Source: a virus. Taken from it: DNA of 28,384 nt. Below, in pieces: positions 15,292 to 21,664 of this stretch. Position 1 is the stretch's first letter. Each line of letters opens with the position of its first letter. The stretch is taken from positions 1-28,384 of the IMG/VR virus record IMGVR_UViG_3300047334_000160; one strand, written 5' to 3'. The translations under genes were made by a program, and so were the position numbers. The notes under the pieces are model-generated. The model was not told the DNA's origin, did no database searches, and saw only the letters and a program-made list of their open reading frames with translations.

Positions 15292-16187
15292 GAATATGCC
15301 TCCGCTTCGCCGCGGGTAAGGAAAAAGTGAATTCCCGCCCCGCACTCGTTCCACCGGTCCTCATCAAATGGCTGTGTAGGCCGCACTGTCTCGCCTACTT
15401 TATATATGAAACTAGCATCATGCTTGGCGAGGCCCTCGCCCTCCAAGACAACAGCATACTCAGCGCGGCATTTGCGCCCTGTAGCATTGTGGCGTTTCGC
15501 ATCTGAGGGAATGAGAAGTTTACAGATAACCCCACTCATAAGCACTTTGTAGCCTATAATATCACCCTCTGGCGTTATGAGAGTGGTGTTATACACCGTC
15601 TGAGGTATGTTCATAGCCCCGGATAGTTTAGCCCCGGACAAGTTGGTACCGGACAAGTTGGTATCGCTCAAGTCAGCACATTGCAAGTTAGCACCGGCCA
15701 AGTTAGCACCGGACAGGCTAGCCCCGCCCAGGTTAGCCCAGTGCAATTTGGCATCGCTCAAGTCAGCCCAGGACAAGTACGCTTTGGACAGGCTAGCCCT
15801 GCGCAAGTTAGCCCATTGCAAGTTAGCACCGGCCAAGTTAGCACCGCTCAATTTGGCATCGCTCAAGTCAGCCCAGCGCAATTTGGCATCGCTCAAGTCC
15901 GCTTTGGACAAGTTAGCACCGGACAAGTCAGCCCCGCCCAGGTTAGCCCAGTGCAATTTGGCACCGCTCAAGTTCGCTTTGGACAAGTCAGCCCCGGACA
16001 AGTCAGCCCCGGACAAGTTAGCCTCGCACAGATCGGCACCGCTCAAGTTCGCTTTGGACAAGTCAGCCCCGGACAAGTCAGCCCAGGACAAGTACGCTTT
16101 GGACAAATCAGCCCAAGACAAGTACGCTTTGGACAAGTCAGCTTTGGATAGATCGTCAGGGTACTCCTTACCATTTATAAGTCTCAT
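15288..16187 (-). CDS. pentapeptide-repeat protein 3 with C-terminal DUF5758-type domain
   Basis: 299 residues. MRLINGKEYPDDLSKADLS opens about 36 pentapeptides (residues about 12-190). Then comes a separate ~108-residue domain (192-299) starting MNIPQTVYNTTLITPEGDII, with the blocks ATGRKCRAEYAVVLEGEG and WNECGAGIHFFLTRGEAEAY. I recognise this as the DUF5758-like domain that follows pentapeptide repeats in many phage proteins; its function is not known. The domain is about 85% identical to that of protein 4. GAGAGGGAAGGA precedes the ATG and the 38-bp element lies 26-63 bp upstream. The stop overlaps the 87-aa gene. Confidence 0.88.
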   Translation of the reverse strand: MRLINGKEYPDDLSKADLSKAYLSWADLSKAYLSWADLSGADLSKANLSGADLCEANLSGADLSGADLSKANLSGAKLHWANLGGADLSGANLSKADLSDAKLRWADLSDAKLSGANLAGANLQWANLRRASLSKAYLSWADLSDAKLHWANLGGASLSGANLAGANLQCADLSDTNLSGTNLSGAKLSGAMNIPQTVYNTTLITPEGDIIGYKVLMSGVICKLLIPSDAKRHNATGRKCRAEYAVVLEGEGLAKHDASFIYKVGETVRPTQPFDEDRWNECGAGIHFFLTRGEAEAYS

Positions 16188-16212
16188 GGTCCTTCCCTCT
16201 CAATAGGCTCGT

Positions 16213-16250
16213 CAGTGCCGGTTCTCCCGGACAGACGCGGCTAGCCGCGT
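16213..16250 (-). repeat. 38-bp palindromic leader element, copy b
   Basis: Identical to copy a over the 38 bp, including the perfect palindrome ACGCGGCTAGCCGCGT at 16235-16250. It lies between the stop of PPR gene 4 (16262) and the start of PPR gene 3 (16187). The flanking bases (CTCGT before and TTCGCCTTAT after) are also the same as at copy a, so the shared segment is longer than the palindrome. Confidence 0.82.
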
Positions 16251-16261
16251 TTCGCCTTATC

Positions 16262-17611
16262 TCAATATGCCTCCGCTTCGCCGCGGGTAAGGAAAAAGTG
16301 AATGCCTGGTGCGCACTCGTTCCACCGGTTCTCATCGAATGGTTGTGTAGGCCGTACTGTTTCGCCTATTTTATATATTGAATTGGCATCATGCGCGGAG
16401 CGGCCTTCGCCCTCCAAGACAACAGCATATTCGGCGCGGCATTTGCGCCCTGTTGCGTTGTGACGTTTCGCACCGGCGGGAATAAGTAGTTTGCATATAA
16501 CACCGTTAGCCAGCTTCTTATAACCTATAATGTCCCCCTCCGGCGTTATGAGAGTGGTGTTATACACCGTTTGAGGTATGTTCATAGCCCAGTTCAAGCA
16601 GGCACCGGACAGGTTAGCCCAGCGCAAATCGGCACCGGACAAGTTAGCCAAGCTCAAGCAGGCACCGGACAAGTCCGCTTTGGACAAGTTTGCCCCTGAC
16701 AAGCCGGTCTTGGACAGGTTAGTCCCGGACAAGTCCGCTTTGGACAAGTCCGCTTTGGACAGGTTAGTCCCGGACAAGTCCGCTTTGGACAAGTCCGCTT
16801 TGGACAAGTTCGCTTTGGACAAGTTCGCCAAGCTCAAGCAGGCACCGGACAAGTTCGCTTTGGACAGGTTAGCCCAGCGCAAGCCGGTCTTGGACAAGTC
16901 CGCTTTGGACAAGTTTGCCCCTGACAAGTACGCTTTGGACAGGTTAGCCCCGGACAAGTCAGCCTTGGACAAGTCAGCCTCGCGCAAGTCAGCCCCGTAC
17001 AAGTACGCACCACGTAATTTAGCTCCGGACAAGTTCGCTTTGGACAAGTCAGCCCCGGACAAGTTAGCCCCGGACAAGTTAGCCCCGGACAAGTCAGCAC
17101 CGGACAAATTAGCCCCGGACAAGTTAGCCCCGGACAATTCAGTCCCGTACAAGTTCGATTTGGACAAGTTCGCTTTGGACAAGTTAGCCCCGGACAAGTC
17201 AGCCCCGGACAAGTCAGCCCCGTACAAGTCCGCTTTGGACAGGTTAGCCCCGGACAAGTCAGTCCCGGACAAGTCAGTCCCGGACAAGTTAGCCCCGGAC
17301 AAGTCAGCCCCGGACAAGTTAGCCACTGACAAGTTAGCCCCGGACAAGTTTGCCCCTGACAAGTCCGCTTTGGACAAGTCCGATTTGGACAAGTCCGATT
17401 TGGACAAGTCAGCCCTGGACAAGTCAGCCCCGGACAAGTCATCCCCGTACAAGTTAGCCCCGGACAAGTCAGCCCCGGACAAGTCAGCCCCGTACAATTC
17501 AGTCCCGGACAAGTTAGCCCCGGACAAGTCAGCCCCGGACAAGTCATCCCCGGACAAGTCCGCTCCCGACAGATCGTCAGGGTACTCCTTACCATTTATT
17601 ACTCTTGGCAT
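16262..17611 (-). CDS. pentapeptide-repeat protein 4 (449 aa) with C-terminal DUF5758-type domain
   Basis: The largest paralogue. I start it at 17611 (MPRVINGKEYPDDLSGADLS) because GAGAGGGA sits five nt before this ATG; an in-frame ATG at 17632 lies in the palindromic leader. About 66 pentapeptides run to about residue 341, predicting roughly 16-17 beta-helix coils. Residues 343-449 are the DUF5758-like domain (MNIPQTVYNTTLITPEGDII to HFFLTRGEAEAY). The coding DNA is a dense array of two main 15-bp units (plus strand CCCCGGACAAGTCAG and CTTTGGACAAGTCCG). Copy number is therefore likely to vary by slippage or recombination, and assembly errors are possible. The 371-codon ORF on the opposite strand is a repeat artefact. 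Confidence 0.88.
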   Translation of the reverse strand: MPRVINGKEYPDDLSGADLSGDDLSGADLSGANLSGTELYGADLSGADLSGANLYGDDLSGADLSRADLSKSDLSKSDLSKADLSGANLSGANLSVANLSGADLSGANLSGTDLSGTDLSGANLSKADLYGADLSGADLSGANLSKANLSKSNLYGTELSGANLSGANLSGADLSGANLSGANLSGADLSKANLSGAKLRGAYLYGADLREADLSKADLSGANLSKAYLSGANLSKADLSKTGLRWANLSKANLSGACLSLANLSKANLSKADLSKADLSGTNLSKADLSKADLSGTNLSKTGLSGANLSKADLSGACLSLANLSGADLRWANLSGACLNWAMNIPQTVYNTTLITPEGDIIGYKKLANGVICKLLIPAGAKRHNATGRKCRAEYAVVLEGEGRSAHDANSIYKIGETVRPTQPFDENRWNECAPGIHFFLTRGEAEAY

Positions 17612-17632
17612 ATTCCCTCTCAACAGGCTCAT

Positions 17633-17708
17633 CAGTGCCGGTTCTCCCGGACAGACGCGGATAGCCGCGTCAGTGCCGGTTCTCCCGGACTGACACGGCT
17701 ATCCGCGT
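17633..17708 (-). repeat. Two tandem copies of the 38-bp element forming a long inverted repeat
   Basis: Unit c is 17633-17670 and unit d is 17671-17708, head to tail. Small changes in the palindromes (GATAGCC in c, GGCTATC in d) make 17656-17679 and 17685-17707 complementary. The result is a ~23-bp stem with one mismatch and one bulge around a 5-nt loop (TTCTC). It lies in the leader of PPR gene 4, directly after the 113-aa gene. No T-run follows on the minus strand. Confidence 0.8.
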
Positions 17709-17713
17709 TTCGC

Positions 17714-18055
17714 CTATTGCTCCTCGATATACTTTTTAGCTATTTCGAGGATCGCGCTATCCAATGGCATGGCATCGCCACCTCTGCCCTTCTTGCGTGC
17801 CCAAACACAAAGCCCATAGAAGTCCGCGTCGACGAGCTCCCCGGCGTCGACAAGACGAGGCCACAGCCAGTCGCTAACCGCCCAAAATGAGACGGCTCCC
17901 CGCTCGCTAAGAGCAATGGCCTTCTCACTCAACTCGAGCATATCCTGATGAAGGTCAGAGTATTTCTGACCTTCGGCCAATGTCTTTATGAGCGGTGTAA
18001 CAAGGCAGAGAACGTGCCTGTCTACGATCTGTGAAGCGGCGGCATTTATGTCCAC
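17714..18055 (-). CDS. hypothetical phage protein (113 aa), GTG start
   Basis: 113 residues starting at a GTG (18055) with AAGGAG seven nt upstream. It is helical throughout (SQIVDRHVLCLVTPLIKTLA, DMLELSEKAIALSERGAVSF), with an aromatic region (WAVSDWLWPRLVDAG). It ends AILEIAKKYIEEQ. No domain recognised. It follows the 47-aa gene after 10 bp and precedes the tandem palindromic element. Confidence 0.6.
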   Translation of the reverse strand: MDINAAASQIVDRHVLCLVTPLIKTLAEGQKYSDLHQDMLELSEKAIALSERGAVSFWAVSDWLWPRLVDAGELVDADFYGLCVWARKKGRGGDAMPLDSAILEIAKKYIEEQ

Positions 18056-18065
18056 GACACTCTCC

Positions 18066-18209
18066 TTAGAAATAGTTGCGGAATAACATGGAGCTGAATA
18101 TCAGCTCCCCTAAGTTCTTGAAATATTCTGGCATCGCGAGCCGCTTGGCAAAGTCGCGATCCCGGTTACGCATCGCGATCGCGACTTTAACAGTGAAATT
18201 TTGTAGCAT
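18066..18209 (-). CDS. 47-residue basic peptide
   Basis: Short gene with ATG at 18209 and AAGGGG eight nt upstream, overlapping the stop of the Cys-rich gene. The peptide is MLQNFTVKVAIAMRNRDRDF followed by AKRLAMPEYFKNLGELIFSS and MLFRNYF. It is Arg-rich in the middle and hydrophobic at the end. The DNA for residues 7-22 holds a 12-bp inverted repeat (AAAGTCGCGATC and GATCGCGACTTT). Function unknown. Confidence 0.5.
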   Translation of the reverse strand: MLQNFTVKVAIAMRNRDRDFAKRLAMPEYFKNLGELIFSSMLFRNYF

Positions 18210-18213
18210 TTTA

Positions 18214-18378
18214 TTACCCCTTGCACGGGCAAGTGCAAGCGCACTTGCACGGCCCCTCCCTAGTGGTTTCTTCGGGAAACACCTCGTAGAACGCGGCGGC
18301 CCTTTGCGCCCGCGCCCGGTTCCCCGCCTTGTTTGCGGCCTTAACAGCCGCTCTCTTTGACTTTTGTTCTTCGGTCAT
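18214..18378 (-). CDS. 54-residue protein with CxCxCxCxC tail
   Basis: Short gene with ATG at 18378 and AGGAGA seven nt upstream. The N-terminal 32 residues are basic and Ala-rich (MTEEQKSKRAAVKAANKAGN, RARAQRAAAFYEVFPEE). The C-terminus is GPCKCACTCPCKG, with five cysteines at every second residue. Such alternating Cys tails can bind metal or carry redox or lipid groups; I do not know the family. The codons for the tail contain a GC-rich inverted repeat (CAAGTGC and GCACTTG). Downstream of operators A and B. Confidence 0.6.
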   Translation of the reverse strand: MTEEQKSKRAAVKAANKAGNRARAQRAAAFYEVFPEETTREGPCKCACTCPCKG

Positions 18379-18404
18379 TTTATTTCTCCTGTTTGGTTAA
18401 TGAC

Positions 18405-18427
18405 GTGTAACACGTCAAGTATTACAC
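18405..18427. promoter_or_regulatory. operator-like 23-bp dyad, copy A
   Basis: GTGTAA-N11-TTACAC with inner sequence CACGTCAAGTA. The arms match over 10 of 11 positions around a central C. It lies between the 84-aa and 54-aa genes. Its centre is 33 bp (about three helical turns) from copy B, which suits cooperative binding on one DNA face. Confidence 0.65.
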
Positions 18428-18437
18428 TAAGAGTAAT

Positions 18438-18460
18438 ATGTAATACGTCAAGTGTTACAT
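18438..18460. promoter_or_regulatory. operator-like 23-bp dyad, copy B
   Basis: ATGTAA-N11-TTACAT with inner sequence TACGTCAAGTG, the same core as copies A and C. It overlaps the stop codon of the 84-aa gene. With copy A it forms a two-site array. Confidence 0.65.
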
Positions 18461-18702
18461 ATTACTATTCTGTTGCAGTTCGACCCAGGAATTGGGTCGG
18501 TTGGAAGTGGATGATAGAGGAAATACACCCCTGCCATGCAGTGTTCCTGCTGGCCGTTTATATTATTTGTCTTAAACACGGGCTTCCGCCCGCCGGAGTC
18601 TGGCTTTACGAAAAAGCCAGCTCCTTCCGGGCGCTGCACAAGCAGCCCCTTGATGTGCACATACGCCTTCCCGAAATCTGAAGAGCGCTGAATGAAAGCC
18701 AT
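18448..18702 (-). CDS. first gene of the early operon, 84-aa hypothetical protein
   Basis: 84 residues from MAFIQRSSDFGKAYVHIKGL at 18702, preceded by GAGGAG. An in-frame ATG at 18765 lies inside the promoter and is rejected. It is mixed alpha/beta with Gly/Lys-rich loops (VKPDSGGRKPVFKTNNINGQ) and ends NRIVICNT. No family recognised. As the promoter-proximal gene it should be the first and most abundant early product. Confidence 0.6.
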   Translation of the reverse strand: MAFIQRSSDFGKAYVHIKGLLVQRPEGAGFFVKPDSGGRKPVFKTNNINGQQEHCMAGVYFLYHPLPTDPIPGSNCNRIVICNT

Positions 18703-18736
18703 ATTATTTTCTCCTCTGTTTGGATTTGATAAGTGT

Positions 18737-18765
18737 AATATAATAGCACTGGTGTAATACGTCAA
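18737..18765 (-). promoter_or_regulatory. early sigma70-type promoter
   Basis: On the minus strand -35 TTGACG (18765-18760) is followed after 17 bp by TATATT (18742-18737), each five of six consensus matches. Predicted start is near 18730, with GAGGAG and the ATG at 18702 following. The -35 box lies inside the dyad of copy C, so a bound repressor would block RNA polymerase. Confidence 0.65.
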
Positions 18766-18774
18766 GTGTTATTT
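18752..18774. promoter_or_regulatory. operator-like 23-bp dyad, copy C, over the early promoter
   Basis: GTGTAATACGTCAAGTGTTA then TTT. The left half and core match copies A and B; the right half is degenerate (TTATTT instead of TTACAT). It covers the -35 box and part of the spacer of the early promoter. Confidence 0.6.
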
Positions 18775-19049
18775 TGACTTATTTTCGTGGCCGGTCACGA
18801 ACTCGCATGTGCTTGGAGGCGTTTGAGTGTAATTTGCAGAGGCAAAATACGAGCTAAGTGTAATAAGAGATCGCTAAGCTGTATATAAATATGCGATTCG
18901 GTGTGTAATTTTTAAGTCGCCGCAAATATCTTTTTGTATACAGCTTGTAGAGGGAGATTGCAAAAATAATACTTTTAAGCTGTATTTTAAAAAGTAAAAA
19001 GGTGGCCTTTTTTGGCATTTTGAAAAACAGAGACGTAAGTTTTTTTTAG

Positions 19050-19172
19050 AAAAGTGTAGTAGGAAATTCATTTTTTATAATACATTCTATAATATATAAT
19101 ATATTACACTGATAGTGATATTAGGTGTATTATGAAAAGTATTATAAAAAATGAATTTCGTACTACACTTTT
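19050..19172. repeat. 34-bp inverted repeat with 55-bp AT-rich spacer
   Basis: Arms 19050-19083 and 19139-19172 are complementary at 33 of 34 positions. The arm begins AAAAGTGTAGTAGGAAATTC and ends TTTTTTATAATAC; the single mismatch is the second G of AGG. Each arm carries one TGTAGTA motif. The spacer contains TATTACAC and a small CACT-GAT-AGTG dyad, so the whole could form a cruciform or a paired protein-binding site. Confidence 0.85.
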
Positions 19173-19489
19173 TGCCATTTTTTAAAATTTCGCGAGGGTT
19201 ATATTTTTTTAGAGACTCACTAATTGTATATATATATATAGATAGAAAAGTATAGTAGATTTTGTTTTCCCTTTAATTTCAATGTGTTAGCCACAATTTC
19301 CGGTTTTTGGCAGTGTAGTAAATCCTTTATAAACGAGGTATAAGTTTGTTACATGTAAAAAGCGATTTTTAAAAATTTAAGTGTAACACGGTTTTCACTT
19401 CTCGCATATTTTTATACAGCAAGCCAGTTTACATGTAACACTACTACAGACATACTATTCACGGCAGCTCGGTCTCGCGATTGAGGTTT

Positions 19490-19514
19490 TGTAGTATGTA
19501 ATGTGTAGTATGTA
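19490..19514. repeat. direct repeat GTAGTATGTA x2
   Basis: GTAGTATGTA occurs at 19491-19500 and again at 19505-19514, separated by ATGT. Both copies contain the GTAGTA core found in the inverted repeat and elsewhere in this region. It may be an iteron pair. Confidence 0.5.
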
Positions 19515-19687
19515 GCAGAGGAAGTTGGGGTAAACGGGTTGGCGGTCGGATTGGTGAAAATAAACTACCCCCGCTCTAAAACCGCGTCTAATTTTCAAAA
19601 TCATGTATTACACTGTTAGTATCACCGGCGGCCCAAACCCTAATTGCCTGACAGCAAAGATTATGATACTCAAAGTTTGGAGGCCGC

Positions 19688-21664
19688 ATGAGTCACGATA
19701 AACAACTGATCGACATCGCTGTTGAGTTCAACAACAACCCTTGCCTTGCGCATCGTGTTATATTTCCACATAGACATAGTGCCAAGACATCTGCCGCGCA
19801 CGACGAGCTGATACGGTTGTTTCATGATCAAAGCGTGCAGAATGTCATAGGGTTGTGCTTTCGCGGTTTCGGTAAATCCACACTTGCTGAGGAAACCGTC
19901 GTGCTGGAAGCGGCCAGCGGGCTCGTAAAGAACGTGATTGTGCTGGGGGAGTCTTACACAAGAGCCTGCGAGCGCCTCAGATCGATCCGGCGAGAGCTGG
20001 AGAACAATGAGTGGATCGCCGCCATCTATGGCCCGCAAATGGGGGACACCTGGTCTGAGTCAAAGCTCGTGCTTGCCAATGGCACTGCCATAACCGCGCA
20101 AGGACAAGGCATGGCTTTGCGCGGGATGAAACACGACACAAGCAGACCAGATCTTATTTTCATTGACGATCTTGAAAGCGAAGAGACTGTCGGCACTCCA
20201 GCGGCCCGGGAAAAGCTGAGCGACTGGTTCTACAAGGACCTGATGCCGGTCAATATGCGCGCCCGCAAGCTCATAACGGCGACGCCGCTCGACCCAGAAG
20301 CGCTTGTCGTAAAGCTGTCCAAGGACCCTGCTTATAAGACTTTGAAAGTGCCGATTGATTACATTGATGAGAACGGAGTGCGGCAGGCCACGTGGCCAGA
20401 ACAGTTTCCCCTGGAGATCATTGACGATCTAGAGGACAAATTCAGACGTGCCGGAAAACAAGCGGCGTTCGCGCAGGAATACAGGGTGCAGGCTGTAGAC
20501 CCTGCTACAAAATTGTTCAGGCATAGTATGTTTAAATGCGATCCATCGCTCAAACATACATGGGAGCCTGTCTACATAGTTTATGATCCTGCCAGGACTA
20601 ACAAGACAACAAGCGCAACAACAGGCTATGTAGTTGCTTCATGGGTAGGACGCAAGCTAATCATATGGGAAGCGGGTGGTGAACGGTGGATGCCATCCGA
20701 GATGATAGAGCACATGTTCGCGATGGAAAGAAAGTATGAGCCTATCGTTATAGGAGTGGAAAAGGACGGGTTGTCGGAATGGATCGAGGAGCCTATCAGG
20801 CAGGAACAGATCAAGCGGAGCCTCGTCATCCCTGTCAAGGCCATCAAGGCGCCGCGCGACAAATTGAACTTCATTCAGAGTTTGCAGCCATTGATGGTCT
20901 CTGGTTCGATAGTGTTTGCCGGAGACCCTGGTGATCAATGGGTTGTAGATACCATCAATCAGTTTTTGTCATATCCATCCGGGGCCATAGACGTGCCGAA
21001 CGCGATGGCGTATCTTCTGAACGATCAAGTGAAGCAAGGGACTCCTGTTTATGATGACGCTAGCCAAGCACATATCGCTGAACATCTGGCTCTACGGCCT
21101 GGGCCTGTCCTGCTTGGAGTTAATGCTTCAGCGTTTGGTTCGACAGCTATATTGTGCCAGTACAAAAACTCGATATTGACAATACTGAACTCATGGGCTT
21201 TACCCGGGGATGCGGGACAAACCATGAGGCCCATCCTTGAAGAAGCGCAACTCTACGCCGGTCGATCTCTCACGGTTAGTGCCCCTCCGGATAACTTCGA
21301 TACCAGGAACTCCCTGGGACTGCGTGCAGCCCTGCGCGGCCTTGCAGAGCTACGCAGAGGTGGTGATGCGGTGCGGGGCCGAGAAGTTATACGAGGGTTG
21401 TTCCGATCGGAGGTGGCTGGTGCCGCTCGATTGCTTATCGGGCCCGACGCCACCTGGGCAAGACGCGCCATATTTGGAGGTTACGCGCGTCTGGATGGAA
21501 AGGTAGACCCGGCGCCAGGGCTCTACGCGACCCTTATGGAAGGGCTGGAGAGCATTATGGCTGGGGTGAGCCAGCAGTCTGAGGATACGCAGCAGATGAT
21601 TGCCGTAGACCCGCGCAGCGGGATGCGGTATCAGACGGCGGCATTGGAGAGAGGGCGTCGATGA
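19688..21664 (+). CDS. terL: terminase large subunit with extra C-terminal domain
   Basis: 658 residues. ATPase: Walker A FRGFGKST (58-65), Walker B LIFIDDLE (156-163), coupling motif TATP (197-200). Nuclease (RNase H-like): VYDPA (D300), GVEKDG (E358) and GAIDVPNAMAYLL (D435). It packages phage DNA into proheads by ATP-driven translocation and cleaves the concatemer. About 200 residues follow the usual end of the nuclease (from about 452) and look like a second, degenerate RNase H-type fold (GPVLLGVNASAFGSTAILCQ, TILNSWALPGDAG). Start supported by GGAGG four nt before the ATG. The stop overlaps the next gene (ATGA). No small terminase gene is recognised next to it. Confidence 0.9.
   Translation: MSHDKQLIDIAVEFNNNPCLAHRVIFPHRHSAKTSAAHDELIRLFHDQSVQNVIGLCFRGFGKSTLAEETVVLEAASGLVKNVIVLGESYTRACERLRSIRRELENNEWIAAIYGPQMGDTWSESKLVLANGTAITAQGQGMALRGMKHDTSRPDLIFIDDLESEETVGTPAAREKLSDWFYKDLMPVNMRARKLITATPLDPEALVVKLSKDPAYKTLKVPIDYIDENGVRQATWPEQFPLEIIDDLEDKFRRAGKQAAFAQEYRVQAVDPATKLFRHSMFKCDPSLKHTWEPVYIVYDPARTNKTTSATTGYVVASWVGRKLIIWEAGGERWMPSEMIEHMFAMERKYEPIVIGVEKDGLSEWIEEPIRQEQIKRSLVIPVKAIKAPRDKLNFIQSLQPLMVSGSIVFAGDPGDQWVVDTINQFLSYPSGAIDVPNAMAYLLNDQVKQGTPVYDDASQAHIAEHLALRPGPVLLGVNASAFGSTAILCQYKNSILTILNSWALPGDAGQTMRPILEEAQLYAGRSLTVSAPPDNFDTRNSLGLRAALRGLAELRRGGDAVRGREVIRGLFRSEVAGAARLLIGPDATWARRAIFGGYARLDGKVDPAPGLYATLMEGLESIMAGVSQQSEDTQQMIAVDPRSGMRYQTAALERGRR

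Larger units (their letters stand above)
18775..19687. other. AT-rich gene-free divergent control region, candidate origin
   Basis: About 0.9 kb with no convincing gene on either strand, between the divergent early and late operons. It is much more AT-rich than the rest of the window, with A/T runs near 19041-19080 and a (TA)n tract near 19227-19240. It contains dyad half-sites (GTGTAA or TTACAC at 18827, 18858, 18903, 19104, 19381, 19608) and at least six TGTAGTA/TACTACA motifs (19055, 19161, 19314, 19442, 19490, 19504). A 34-bp inverted repeat is centred near 19111. AT-rich DNA with iterated motifs is typical of replication origins and phage switch regions. GGAGG at 19679-19683 is the ribosome site of the terminase. 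Confidence 0.55.

Noticed and set aside
13109-17600. The dense short repeats as a CRISPR array
   Set aside because: Units are 15 bp, contiguous, with no unique spacers, and they translate as pentapeptide repeats in one consistent frame.
16578-17693. 371-codon plus-strand ORF of APDKSALDK-type repeats
   Set aside because: It is the opposite strand of the PPR gene 4 repeat array; any frame through a 15-bp repeat without stops stays open. No ribosome site and no known repeat family. The same holds for 15607-16206, 15681-16151, 13109-13312, and for the CPGLT-rich minus frames at 16834-17595 and 13378-13617.
18154-18190. 12-bp inverted repeat AAAGTCGCGATC/GATCGCGACTTT as an operator or terminator
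   Set aside because: It lies inside the 47-aa coding frame, has no T-run and matches no other site in the window.
18874-19071. 65-codon minus ORF in the control region
   Set aside because: Its start lies in the left arm of the inverted repeat and there is no ribosome site. Its Phe/Leu/Lys composition is that of random AT-rich DNA.
19100-19186. 24-aa hydrophobic minus-strand peptide (MAKSVVRNSFFIILFIIHLI...) across the inverted repeat
   Set aside because: There is no Shine-Dalgarno, and the hydrophobic residues follow from T-rich codons in the repeat arm.
19428-19667. Sigma70 promoters for the terminase operon (TTTACA at 19428 with CATACT; TATGAT at 19662)
   Set aside because: The boxes match poorly or lack a paired -35 at a suitable distance. 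A late, phage-specific promoter seems more likely.
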